Shown in pieces: positions 35,183-45,165 of a DNA stretch of 64,000 nt; the stretch's first letter is position 1; each line of letters opens with the position of its first letter. This DNA is from Chamaea fasciata. Taxonomy: Eukaryota; Chordata; Aves; Passeriformes; Sylviidae. The position numbers and the translations under genes are program-made. The notes under the pieces are model-generated. The model ran no database searches and was not told the DNA's origin. It saw only the letters and a list, made by a program, of their open reading frames with translations. The stretch covers positions 40,356,305 to 40,420,304 of the forward strand of contig JARCOQ010000004.1 of NCBI GenBank assembly GCA_029207755.1. The letters are read 5' to 3'.

Positions 35183-38100
35183 TTGGCCAGGGCAGTTATC
35201 TGACCCTTAGCAGAAAGGAAGGTAACCAACAGGACATCAAGACAGTTGAAAAAAACAAGAACAATTCTTTCAATTTAAGAGGTTATGTGCACTTATATGT
35301 ATGTTGACAGGCAGAGAAACCCACTTGAAATCTCTCAGAATGGTATCTGCCATCTACACAAAACAATTTTAATGGAGCTTAAAAAAAGAACAAGAAAACT
35401 GGTTTGATATTTGTCATTTTTCACCTTCTCCCACACAAAACTAGGAGGATTTGAAGCCTGTGTCATCACTGCATCCCTAATTTCACCTTCTGATAGTGCA
35501 GTGGAGTGACAATCCAAGCATATTTCCCGAGTTTTTACAGAGTGACTTTCAGGGCACAACAAGAGTTCTAACAAAGTTCTCATGGTATTATCATAAGGAG
35601 AATTTCCCTAAATGGAACTGTTGCTGGGGAGTCCCTGTAGATGAGTTTTTTTCAGTAGCAGAGGTGGCTCTCCTGATCTTTTAGTGCAAATCCTGATAAG
35701 CATCGACAGATGAGTCGCTGATTGGTTTGGTTGAGGGCAATCATAAATCAGATCTGAAAACAGGGCCAAATTCAGTGAGATTTAAATGAGATCCACTAAA
35801 ACAAATTATAATGATAAATAGATGGAAGAGAAAGATAATAATTTTTTCCCAACAATGCTGCAAAAGGACTTAAAAACAATTACATTGATCATTCCTAAAG
35901 TGTTTTACAGAAAGCCTTCATCTATGTTACGTCTGCTCATTGCAACTCAAATTGCTTGCAAAGCTAATACTTTGCATTTTGATAACTTGCTAATTGAAGA
36001 ATTCCTTCATCCTTTAAGAATGTAAATTATATCTTGATGTTACATGCCTCATTAGATAACAGGTGTTTGGAGGACAGCTGCTTTGCAGAAACGCTCAGCT
36101 AACTCCTAAATAAGAAATCCTGAAGTCTAGATGCACTCAGGTGCTAATACTGTATAAAAGTCCTTCAGTCCTATCAGTCTGCAAGTCTGATAAATAGTTC
36201 ATCAGCATGTAATGGTGATTTTAGTCTAAGTATAGACTGAGACAGCTTGTTGACTGCTTTGACTCAGTATGTCTAATCATACTATTTCTTTTGTTTCAGA
36301 TTACATGATTTGGCACTAATTGTTCTGAAATTGCTTAATTTTAATTGCTGGTATTTCTAATTTGTGGTAAATCAAACTTCATTTCTATTAGTACAAATAG
36401 CAGCTGAGTGAAAGACAGTGGGACACCTCACCTCAAGTAGGTGAGAAAAATTACTCCAAAGAAGATTATAAAACTATAAGCAAATTTTATGAGGTACTTT
36501 AATTTCATATATTATTGCATCATGCAAGTTGCTCCTGTGGGTCAGCTAAGCTTTTATTGTCAATCTTAAACAGAATACATCATTGACAAAAATAGGATAA
36601 GATTCTGCATGCATGTCCTCTCTTACAAATCAATTCCTGCATGACAGGCTGAACAAAATATATGATCAAACCCCATCATTTCAATAACAATAGAACATTC
36701 TGATAAATATGAATTCTGTGTTGTAGTCCAACTAAATTGAGATTACTCCATGCAGATATTGGGGAAGTAAAACCGTATTCCCCACCTATCTTGTGATGAG
36801 GAATGCCTTAGATAATAAAGAAAGGGAGGTAAGATCCAAAAAACAGACAAGTTTAAGTCTCAATTTCTGGAGTAGAAATTTTGAGTTTTGGTTGTGTCTA
36901 ATACTTTGTGTAGTATGAACTGTCCATAGGATCTCTATTTTGGCTATATTAGATTAGTGTAACATCACAAAATTTTCATTGCATATAATGTTAAATTTTT
37001 TATATTAATTTACAATATGTATTTCTGTTGGATGAAAATTTTAGGTATTTCCCCATCAGATTGTACCTATCAGAAGAAAAGCTTTCTACTGCCTGCTATT
37101 ATTCAGATTTTGTATATTACAGAAGGGACAAAAAAACCCCAAACCCAAGACAATTCATTCAGATAAACTTTTTTCAACCTTAATGGAATTAATGCTTTGG
37201 CTGTTTTTTCCACTTTCTGCAATAATCTCAAATTTTTACATTACATTATTTCAGATAACTTGGAATTAATGATTTATAACATCCAAATGGATTTATTGCA
37301 AAGTACATTCAATGAAAATTAATCAGAGTTTGCGGTGGTTCTCATGTCATGCATGAAAGTCACATTTGTGTTTTAAAATACTCTGAAATAAGAAATGAGA
37401 GCTTTAGCTAATGTTTACAGAGTACAAAACATTAATCCAGTTATAAGATCCTAGTATTGCAAAGATCATTGAAATTAATTAAATTTCATGGGGCAAGAAC
37501 TCAAAAGAAGCATTCTAGAAGGAGGCAGAGTGATATCCTTGTTACACACTCAGTTCTCATTTTCTTTTAAGAACAGCCTCCAGTTGCTCTGTTCTAATTC
37601 ATACCTATTTTGTTAGAACTGGTTTTTCTTAGCATAAAAGAAATTAGGTCTTATTTCCTTTCTAAGATAGGCTTCCATATTCCAGTCACACTTCAGACAA
37701 ATGCACCTGAGACAGTGCAGAGAGGTCTCCTGGAAACAGCACGCAGGAAAACATCTATATTTCCTTTTCCAGAAGTTCAGGGCTTTGCTAGCCATTTTGT
37801 TCATCTTCATGCCACATAGTGGAGAGATATGTGTGAGGTGTTCAGAGTATCTAAATGCAGAATTTAGTCGTTGGGCTTTGGATACAGTCTGTTGCCTGTG
37901 TGATGAAGGAGAGGAAAATCAGAATCTAGCAAATAAAAAAAAGTTCAGTGTTGTTCTACTGCTATAAATAAACATACCTTAACTGAAATGCCAGAGAAGT
38001 ATTAGAAAGGAGAAAATTTCCCACTTAGAGCTAAGACAGAATGAATTTTAAATATCTGTCTCATTTAAATTTTATTAATTCAAAATGAAGCACATGCAGA

Positions 38101-39784
38101 TATAAAAGCAGAATTTGCAGATCCGTTTGTTCATTTTTTGTCCCTCAAAAGTTCAAAACCACCCTTATCATGGTTGATTCTCTGTTTCCCTCAATTAAAA
38201 ATCAATTTTCTCTCACTTTAGGGGACAAGGGGGTAAATCAAATATATTAATTCAACACTATGCATAAGTGGGTTCCTAGCCTCTGCTTGGAAAGTGGCTC
38301 CCTGTGTAGAGGGAACTAAAGAAATGTCAAACTTTAATATGCACATGCTGATGCCTTTCAGAAAAGGTGCAGGTGGAACCTGCCTTGCTAAAAATAATGG
38401 AAGGTTGAGTCTTCAGAAGTCATATTTAATCAAAATAATGTCAATATATGCTTTTATATACAGGACATCTGGAAGACTTCAAAGTTCAAATGATTTCTTT
38501 TTTAATTAAGGAAGCAGAAAATGACAGCACATTAAGGCATAAGAAGTAATGGATAAGAAAAGTTCTACAGGTTTTTATATATCTAATGAACATGCACACC
38601 AACCCAAATCATGTTAACCTCATGCAACAGTTTCCAAAAAGTGAGTCTATCAGAATACTACAATAAAAAAGTTAGAAGTGTAGCTGGAAATGCAATATAT
38701 ATCTATATAGCTATATCAATACTACAGTGCTTAATGATGTTACAGATTTTCTCTTTCTTTAAAATACTCATTTTAAAATATGAATTAATTAACAAAAAAA
38801 TGGAAAATAATTTTTAAAATTCACTGCTTTCTTTATTATAGCAAATGTCATTGCAGAGCTGAGTGAATTAATTTTGTGTATTCTTAGGTTCCAGTGAGGT
38901 ACAGTATTTTGATGAGAGCATGCCCTTTGTCATTCCAAATTAAGGACTCAAACGCTTTATGGATATCTAATCAATTTTTCAGGTTGTTGTAGTCTTATAG
39001 TTGGGAAGGAAAACTTTATTAACATGCTTAACTCTATCATTTTTCACTTCCTTACTTATTAAATAATGGAAAATAAAAAGTTTAGTCACAGTAATTTGCA
39101 CTCTGTATATGAAAACTCTTCAGTTTTATATACAAATTTTCCTAATACTGTTGTTTGGCCTGTGGTCCTATGGAAGTATTTGATGATCGATACAGATTTT
39201 GCTTCTCTGAACTGGTGAAATAAACCCAAGAGAAGGACCCAACACTAATGAGGGGAGGCACTGAATTTTTCAAATTTAATTTCAGATATCTAAAATACAA
39301 TGATGCAATTGTTATTTAATCTCTATGTAGTATTAATTTAGTAATTTGAGCTGCAATTCTATAACACAGCACCTGTCATATCAGTCTAGAGGTTTATGTT
39401 ATTGTGTTCTCCCCCTAGCTGCATTGTGAACAAAGGACCTAGAAAGAATGAGAAGGGCAAACCATGCTGCTCTTCTTTCTAACACAGCTTTCTTCATACT
39501 TATCTGTAGTTTACACAGAAGCTGATTGAGTTATTAGTACATATATTTGGCAACCATATGTTTTTCCCAAGTCTTTAAATAAATTGTTCTTCCAAGAACT
39601 TATCCAGCCTACCATTTTATTCGTTCATGGGAACTTTACAATAAAACAAACTTGACAGAGAGCACAGCTTGTTATTTATCTCATTAGGGGACACCTTTCA
39701 TTGCTTTGAACCAGACTCCTACTAGTATGTTATGAAGGTGGTGAAAAAATCAATTTTCTTCCTATATGGCATGATAATTTGTGG
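35183..39784. other. No gene recognised
   Basis: AT-rich DNA. The minus-strand 82-codon frame at 35335-35583 is the most protein-like open frame by composition, but I recognise no domain and see no supporting splice structure. Nothing else stands out. Confidence 0.5.
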
Positions 39785-40010
39785 ACTTGCCTCCCAAAAT
39801 TCTTCTAATCTCAGCTGGAGAGTACCAGTTTACTCAGCCAGACCTAGTATAGAAGTTGCTTGGTACCTTTGATCACCCTTGTCTCTTTCTGAAGTTTCTC
39901 CTTTTCTACTAGATTTTCTACTGTTTGTTTTTAAGATGAGGACGTCATAACTATGCAGACCACTGTAGACAGAACTGGGAAAATCAAGTCCTCTTGTTCC
40001 ACTTAATTAT
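39785..40010 (-). mobile_element. CR1 LINE fragment, copy E (ORF2 C-terminal region)
   Basis: On the minus strand this reads like the CR1 ORF2 C-terminal segment: a GAAAGAGACAAGGGTGATCA word (complement of 39875-39900) corresponds to the family's ACAAGGATGATCAG segment, followed by a decayed CTGGCTGAGTAAACTGG word (complement near 39825-39845), the counterpart of the AGGCTGAGAGAGCTGGG segment. It is more diverged than copies B and F and lacks both ends. It lies about 430 bases before the 3' end of copy F, in the same orientation, and is probably an older separate insertion. Confidence 0.6.
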
Positions 40011-40437
40011 TTTCTGACAGTTTTCAGCTTTATATTTGTTTTGATCTTGAAGTGGTTTGGATGGCAAATTTGACTTTTCATGGAACTATATGGCAAATGC
40101 ATGTTTTGAAAATCACTCCCGTGCTACAGTAAAGTCTTAGATTCATTTTGAGCATTCCATTATTCTATATTAAACAGCATGTTGTAAGACTGTCACAACA
40201 TTTGTGCACCTCTCTATCACTGTATCTATCCTTATTTATCCCTCCCAGACAGAGAACAAAAGCACAGAGATAGTAGGTGAGACACACAGCACTTGCAATG
40301 GTGTGCATGATGAATGCTGGATCTCTGTGCTGCTCTTAAGTAACTTGGACTGGGCATTGTCTTTCTTAGCCCGTCTAGAACCTCACCAGGCTTAACAAGG
40401 TTTAGCAATGAAATGGTTGTACTCTTTCTAGGTTTTC
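40011..40437. other. No feature recognised between CR1 copies E and F
   Basis: About 430 bases of AT-rich sequence. The 63-codon frame at 40204-40395 shows no family motif. Confidence 0.45.
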
Positions 40438-41616
40438 ACAGAATCATAGAACACCAAGTTGGAAGGGGACCTCAAGCATCATGTGGCCCAGCCTTCCTTG
40501 GCAGAAGCCCAGATTGGACAGGATGGTTCAACACCTAGTTCAACCAAATCTTAAGTGTCCAACATTAGGGAATCTACCTCTTCCCTCTGATCATTCCAGT
40601 GCATGATTGGTCTCATTGGGAAAAAATTTCCTTTTGTGTCCAAATGAGATCTCCCCAGGAGTCACTTGAACCCATTAGCCCTCATCTTTTCCATGTGACC
40701 CCAGTAAAAAGGAAGTCTCTATCATCTTTACTGCCAACCCTTTAAATACTGGAACACAGTTATTAGTTCTCCCTTAAGCCTTCTTTGCCAAAGCAGAAAA
40801 CCCCAGTTTTCCAAGCCTTTTCCCATATGGCAGGTTTCCTGGTCCTTTGGTCATCGTTCTGGACTTTCTGTGGACCCTCACCAGCCAGTCCACTTTTTTG
40901 TGTGTGTGTGTTTGGCACTTTTTTGTGTGTGACTACAGTGATCCATGTGTAGCCTGACAAGTGCTCAGTAGAGTGAGACAATGACTCCTCCACCTCTGCT
41001 GGTGGTGTCCTGGTTGACGCAGCCTGGCATCCCACTGGCTTTCTCTGCCATAGCAGGACTGTTCACTGAGCTTGTTGTCCAAGGACATCCAGTGTCCCTT
41101 GCCACAGAGCTGCTCCCCAGAGAAGTGGATGCCATCCCATGCTTATATTTTCCCAGGCACATTACCTAGCACTTGCCCTTGTTGAACCTCCTAAGGTTCT
41201 CATTATTCTTCCAGCCTATCCAAGAGTCTCTGCAGGATGACTGTCCCTTGTGGAGTGTCCACATCCTCACTCAGTTTGGAATCACTACCAAACTTTATTA
41301 CTGTACACTTGATCCCATACTCCAGATCACTTATTGAAGATACTAAACAGCTTTGGGTCCAGTGTCTATCCCTCAGGGACCACATTTTTGTGACAGGCTG
41401 GCAATTTTTAAAGGAGCTTTATATCGCCGCATACTGTGTGCAAACAGGCAGCCAGTTCCGCACTCACCTCACTGACCATTTGTCTAGGCTGTAACACAAC
41501 AGTTTTTCTAGGGGTGCCTGTGAGAAACTGTATTGAAAGTTTTGGAGAAATCCATGTGGACAATGTCCACCTCTTGCCCAACACTGACAAAGCAGTAGTT
41601 ACTTTGTCATGGCAGG
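40438..41616 (-). mobile_element. CR1 LINE copy F, 3' segment (RT palm to 3' end)
   Basis: The 3' third of the best-preserved CR1 copy, minus strand. The 3' end is at 40438, seen on the plus strand as CACAGAATCATAGAA, the usual CR1 terminal repeat, followed by the 3' UTR-type words to about 40700. RT motifs in order (minus strand): motif A at 41567-41520 reads DIVHMDFSKTFNTVSH, with the first catalytic Asp kept and the second changed to Asn; motif B at 41383-41355 reads VVPEG, then a stop, then TLDP (family GVPQGSVLGP); motif C at 41292-41281 reads FGSD, where an active enzyme has FADD. The RT is therefore dead on three counts. The segment stops at LTR 3 and continues beyond it. Confidence 0.95.
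41203..41570 (-). pseudogene. CR1 ORF2 reverse-transcriptase palm remnant (copy F)
   Basis: This part of ORF2 once encoded the RT palm that copies CR1 RNA into DNA at the target site. Frame segments still read through motif A (41567-41520) and, in another stretch, through DLEYGIKCTVIKF into FGSDSKLSEDVDT, close to the family form with FADDTKLS. The change of FADD to FGSD removes the first metal-binding Asp of motif C. At least one in-frame stop lies in motif B, and frame shifts separate the pieces. The lesions show drift after insertion, not a recent break. Confidence 0.85.
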
Positions 41617-41667
41617 TGTAGTGGTTTGAAAGCAAAACAAATGAGAGGTTCCAAGTCAGAGATACAA

Positions 41668-41673
41668 TTTAAT
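41668..41673 (-). promoter_or_regulatory. Poly(A)-signal variant ATTAAA in LTR 3
   Basis: ATTAAA on the minus strand lies about 50 bases before the LTR 3' end, after a T-rich stretch, where the R/U5 boundary is expected. Function is inferred from position. Confidence 0.5.
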
Positions 41674-41914
41674 AGGAAGAAAGGAAAGAAAGTAAAATAA
41701 AATAGATGCAATAATACAAAAGACCACTGACAGAGTCAGAATACAACCTGAGCAGAGTGATGGAAGCAGGCTAGATGAGGTAGTCTTCCTGAAGCAGTGA
41801 TCTTGCAGTAAGGTCTGGTAGCTCTGTTCCTCTGGGAATCCAGTGGGTAAGGGCCCCCTGTACTGTCCCAAACCCCAGATTATATCCAAGTGAGAATGCT
41901 TGGTTCCTCCCCCT

Positions 41915-41920
41915 GGGCGG
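41915..41920 (-). promoter_or_regulatory. GC box in LTR 3 promoter
   Basis: GGGCGG on the plus strand (CCGCCC on the coding strand of the LTR) about 30 bases upstream, in LTR orientation, of the TATA-like GATATAATC. It is a consensus Sp1-type site by sequence only. Confidence 0.45.
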
Positions 41921-41940
41921 AGCATCTCACAATGGGATGA

Positions 41941-42011
41941 TGAGTCATGCAGGGGGTCCTTGATGGCCCATTAAACAGAGATAACTCCCGGAGGGAGTTA
42001 TCTATGAGTCA
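41941..42011 (-). promoter_or_regulatory. Paired AP-1 words around a GATA-containing hairpin (LTR 3 U3)
   Basis: TGAGTCA occurs at 41941-41947 and at 42005-42011. Between them is a perfect 11-bp inverted repeat: AGATAACTCCC at 41979-41989 and its complement GGGAGTTATCT at 41993-42003, with a 3-base loop. AGATAA is a GATA-factor word and occurs on both strands through the palindrome. This lies in the U3 part of the LTR upstream of the GC box and TATA-like box, so it is a plausible enhancer. Binding has not been shown. Confidence 0.55.
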
Positions 42012-42156
42012 TGGGCAAGGCATTTGATGGGGCATTAACAGAAGAAAATGGCCCAGAGGGAGGGGGTCTGGGAAAACACTGCCCCACCTGGATTCAACAG
42101 TTCATGAAGATGGTGATAGAATACTCTGTGCATATCCTATACTACAACCCAGGACA

Positions 42157-42915
42157 GAAGGAAATCAGCTTGTCAAGCATGATCTGCCATTGGTGAATCC
42201 ATGCTAACCTTTCCCAGGAATGTTCTTTTCCCTTGGACCACTTCCCAGGTGAAATTGTTCCATAATTTTTCCAGGGAAAGAAGTAAGACCAATGGAACTA
42301 AAATCGCTGGATTTAGGCTCTTCCTGGAAACAGGGGTGCCTTTAGTACCGAGAAATCACAGGTTTCTGACTGTCCCCTGATCTTCACAACTTCTCAAAGA
42401 TTATGGAGTGTAGTCTCACAGTGATGTCAAATAGCTCTCTTTACACCCTCAGGTGGATATTGTCAGGGCCCATCAATTTCTAGTGGTCAAGTTTCTGTAA
42501 CAGCTCAAATACCAACTCTTCTTTCTCTACTGCTAGGTCTCTGTTTGCATAAACCTAGAATATTCTTCCCAATATCTGAGACCCTACAGTGCTGGAAAAC
42601 ACTGGGGTGAAGGAAATATTAAGCATCTCACACTTTTCAGCATTGTTGGTGACTAATTCACATCTCCTGTTTAACAGTAGGCCAATATTTTTCTTCTGTT
42701 TCTGTTTGTTGTTTAAATACCCGAAGAATCCTTTTGTAGGGTAAATTTCAATTCACGATGAGCTTTTTCTTTTCTAACAGCATCTCTGCACACCCTGGCA
42801 ATGACCTTGTAGTTCTCAAAGTGTATTTGTCTATATTTCCATCTTGGTACCTGTCCACACATTCAAGGCTGGACAAATTAGAAATGGTGGTAATATACCA
42901 CAACCTCTGTGATAA
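42157..42915 (-). mobile_element. CR1 LINE copy F, middle segment (RT N-terminal region)
   Basis: CR1 copy F resumes after LTR 3. On the plus strand GGAAATCAGCTTGTCAAGCA (42160-42179) and the following GTGAATCCATGCTAACCTTT are the complement of the CR1 fingers region; 42450-42480 (GTCAGGGCCCATCAATTTCT) is the segment that precedes it. Upstream in the element, 42750-42850 reads on the minus strand like the Lys-rich linker between endonuclease and RT (TLRTTRSLPGCAEMLLEKKK). Similarity ends about where the purine microsatellite begins. The CR1 text that should follow, the second half of the endonuclease, is missing here and beyond the LTR, so roughly 0.5 kb of CR1 was lost. Confidence 0.9.
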
Positions 42916-42921
42916 CATACT

Positions 42922-43489
42922 GAAGAAGAGGAAGAAGAAGGAGACAAAGACAAAGACAAAGGTGAAGAAGAAGATGAAGAAGAAAAAGAAGACAAAGACA
43001 AAGAAGATGAAGAAGATGAAGAAGACAAAGAAGAAGATGAAGACAAAAACAAAGAAGACAAAGAAGACGAAGAAGATGAAGAAGATGAAGAAGATGAAGA
43101 AGATGAAGACGAAAACGAAGATGAAGACAAAGAAGAAAAGATGAGGAAGAGGGAGAGGGAGAGGGAGAGGGAGAGGGAGAGGGAGAGGGAGAGGAGGAGG
43201 ATGAGGAGGAGGAGGAGGAGGAGGAGGAGGAGGAGGAGGAGGAGGAGGAGGAGGAGGAGGAGGAGAAGGAGGAGGAGGAGGAGGAGGAGGAGGAGGAGGA
43301 GGAGGAAGAGGAGGAGGAGGAGGAGGAGGAGGAGGAGGAGGAGGAGGAGGAGGAAGAGGAGGAGGAGGAGGAGGAGGAGGAGGAGGAGGAGGAGGAGGAG
43401 GAGGAGGAGGAGGAGGAGGAAGAGGAGGAGGAGGAGGAGGAGGAGGAGGAGGAGGAGGAGGAGGAAGAGGAAGAGGAAGAGGAAGAGGA
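42922..43489. repeat. Long GAA/GAT/GAC to (GGA)n purine-strand microsatellite
   Basis: A 568 bp tract with almost no pyrimidine on the plus strand. 42922-43142 is made of GAA, GAT and GAC/AAA triplets; 43143-43201 is (GGGAGA)n, with seven GGG runs at six-base spacing between 43151 and 43189; 43203-43489 is an unbroken purine run of 287 bases, mostly (GGA)n with scattered GAA. Seven GGG runs with 3-base loops meet the usual G-quadruplex rule, and the mirror-like purine tract is of the H-DNA (triplex) type. The tract lies between the truncated CR1 copy F and LTR 4. It produces long spurious frames: poly-Arg on plus, poly-Pro and poly-Leu/Ser on minus. Assembly length may be inexact. Confidence 0.95.
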
Positions 43490-43494
43490 TTATT

Positions 43495-44298
43495 TTGCAT
43501 TTGTTGCAGCCACAGAAAATCGGGGTGAGAATATGTGAGAGGAAAACTCTGGAAATGCCGCAGTCAATGGACAAGGATGGGGAGGAAATGTTGTAGGTAC
43601 AAGAGTCAAGATTCTTCTGCAGCCCATAGTGTAGACCATGGTGAAGCAGTTGTGCCACTGCAGCCTTTGGTGGATCACAGGGATGTAGAGATCCACATAC
43701 AGGGGAGCCCTACACTGGAGCAGAGGGATGCCTGAAAGGGAGGCTGTGGCCCCATGGGAGACCCATGGAGAGAGCAGCCCACAATGGAGTACCCTGCCCT
43801 TGAAGAACTGCATCCTCTGGAAGAGTGACCCATGTTGCAGCAGTTTGGCAGCATTGGAGCCACATTGGAGAAGTTCATGGAGAACTATGTCCCGTGGGAG
43901 GGACCCTACAGTGAGCAGGGGAAGAAGGACTCCTCTCCTTCAGCAGCCAGAGAAGCCACAGGTGGTAAAATTACCATAATCCCCATTTGCTGTCTCCCTG
44001 CACCACTGGGGTAGCACATATAGCTGGAAGGGAGGGAGGGGTGAGGAAAGGGTGTTTTTAAGGTCTTATTTTACTTCTCAATATCCTTCTCTGATTTTGT
44101 TTGTAATAAATACAACTAATATTCCTAATTCTAGCCAGTTTTGCCCGTGACAGTATTTGGTGAGTGGTCTCTCCAAGTCCTTATCTCAACTCATGAACTT
44201 TTTGTTATATTTTCTCTCCCCTGTACAGGCTGCAGAAGGGAGTGAGAGATGACCTTGGCAGGCATCTGCTGTCTAGCCAAGGTCAAGTCATTACAACA
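43495..44298 (+). mobile_element. Solo LTR 4 inserted in CR1 copy F
   Basis: A plus-strand LTR ending ...ATTACAACA at 44298. Its 3' third has the poly(A) signal AATAAA at 44105-44110, TTTTGCCCGTGACAGTATTTGG at about 44141-44162 and ATTTTCTCTCCCCTGTACAG near 44208-44228, words I know from a widespread bird endogenous-retrovirus LTR group. The upstream part (43690-43930) is a decayed series of about 40-base units built on GGAGCAG, GAAGAACTG and GTGGGAGGGACC, also typical of that group. The 5' end is uncertain: it may be near 43495, or the microsatellite may have grown inside the LTR. CR1 copy F flanks both sides, with some CR1 text lost. No target-site duplication is visible and no viral genes are attached. 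Confidence 0.8.
44105..44110 (+). promoter_or_regulatory. Poly(A) signal AATAAA in LTR 4
   Basis: Canonical AATAAA inside the R region of LTR 4, followed by a GT-rich stretch (about 44141-44165), as expected for a retroviral poly(A) site. Confidence 0.6.
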
Positions 44299-44301
44299 TT
44301 A

Positions 44302-44600
44302 AAGGTTTTCTTTAACATAAAGTGCTACTCCTACACCAAATCCTCCTTGCTTATCTTTACGAAACAGCTTATAGCCATATATATAGAGGATCATCCATCA
44401 TGATCCTCCAGTCACAGGATTTGTCCCACCATGTTTCAGTTATTTCTACAATACAACTCTCCCACTGTGTCTGATCATCCAGCTGTTCCTGTTTCTCCTC
44501 TAGCCTGAGTGTTTCACTGTGCACACACTTGAGGTGGTTGGTCTTCTGATTCTCATCCTGGGAGGAAGCTAAGTAACATTTTTTTGCAGCTCTGGTTGGC
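44302..44600 (-). pseudogene. CR1 ORF2 APE-type endonuclease N-terminal remnant (copy F)
   Basis: The endonuclease nicks target DNA to start CR1 insertion. On the minus strand, from the domain start: a string LKCVHSE followed by EEKQEQLDD, the counterpart of the family's LKCLYTNARSLRNKQEEL; ITETWWD at 44443-44423, the metal-binding Glu motif of APE-type nucleases, intact; then GVGVALYVKENL ending at 44302, the GGGVALYVKENL strand. A frame shift lies between the last two blocks. The domain stops exactly at the LTR 4 border, and the half with the catalytic Asp and His residues is not found on the other side. It cannot be active. Confidence 0.9.
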
Positions 44601-44689
44601 TTCTTCTATTCCCCAGTATATTGCAGTATCATGAGTGTTGCCACTCTGGATCCTGTACCCCAAGTCCTTCAGTTTAAAGTCTGCCTCTC

Positions 44690-45165
44690 CAAGTTGATCA
44701 GTGTGTTGCTAAAGATTCCTTTGTGCCTTCTAGGCAGGTGGATGCCATCCCTCCCTGGCAGTCTATAATCGTGGTAGAATGTCCCATTGTCATAAAGGCC
44801 AAAACCCTCAAAAAAACCCCAGCCACAAAGCCTGAAGTTGGTTTGCATTATTTGGCTATTTCCAGCTACACCCTCTCCTGTAACTCATAAAACAGAAGAA
44901 AAGGTAGCTTGGACATCAACACTTCCCACTTACACTCCCTGGGGTCTAAGCTTTCCCTGATCTGCCCAAATTCCAGCTTGTAGTATCATTTGTGAAAGAA
45001 TAGCAAAGGATAGCAGGCTGTGCTCTGCAGAAATTGTGCCACCTTCCCAGCAGCATCTCAGACCTTAGTCCCCAGAAGGCAGAATTCCTTGCATGACTGT
45101 CTGCCAGCCCAACATACATGGGTGTCTTGGTGACCCTTAACAGAGAATCACCCAGGAGTACTCCT
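44690..45165 (-). pseudogene. CR1 ORF1 SGNH/GDSL esterase-domain remnant (copy F)
   Basis: ORF1 of avian CR1 carries an esterase-like domain of the SGNH hydrolase type. Three of the family blocks can be read in order on the minus strand: block I as GDSLLR, the GDS codons at 45152-45144 with the nucleophile Ser; block III as FTNDT (codons at 44993-44982), matching GxND with its Asn; and block V as DGIHL at 44749-44735, which holds the Asp and His of the triad. The frame is open from GDS through TND to a stop about 35 bases beyond. Further stops separate it from block V. DGIHL is followed by PRRHKGIFSNTL, close to the ORF1 C-terminus. The domain is broken, yet all catalytic-block residues happen to survive. 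Confidence 0.85.

Larger units (their letters stand above)
41617..42156 (-). mobile_element. Solo LTR 3 inserted in CR1 copy F
   Basis: A 540 bp element read on the minus strand from TGTCCTGGGTT (at 42156) to a 3' end ...CCACTACA (at 41617). Copy F continues on both sides. The flanks GCAGG (41612-41616) and GAAGG (42157-42161) agree at 4 of 5 positions, and the CR1 form I recall at this site has GAAGG once, which supports a 5-bp target-site duplication. In transcription order it shows an 11-bp hairpin with AGATAA words, two TGAGTCA (AP-1) words, a GC box, a TATA-like GATATAATC near 41878-41888, and ATTAAA at 41673-41668 as poly(A)-signal variant. The R-U5 text matches a songbird endogenous-retrovirus LTR as I remember it. 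No viral genes are attached. Confidence 0.9.

Noticed and set aside
35335..35583. Minus-strand 82-codon frame with protein-like composition
   Set aside because: I recognise no domain, and see no clear splice sites, promoter or partner exons. The length is within chance for AT-rich DNA.
43141..43596. Plus-strand 151-codon Arg-rich frame
   Set aside because: It is the (GGA)n/(GGGAGA)n tract read in one frame. It has no conserved domain and no gene context.
42748..43658. Long minus-strand frames of 250 and 275 codons (poly-Pro/Phe and poly-Leu/Ser)
   Set aside because: They are translations of the (TCC)n/(TTC)n strand of the microsatellite. The C-terminal part of the first is the CR1 linker sequence, not a gene.
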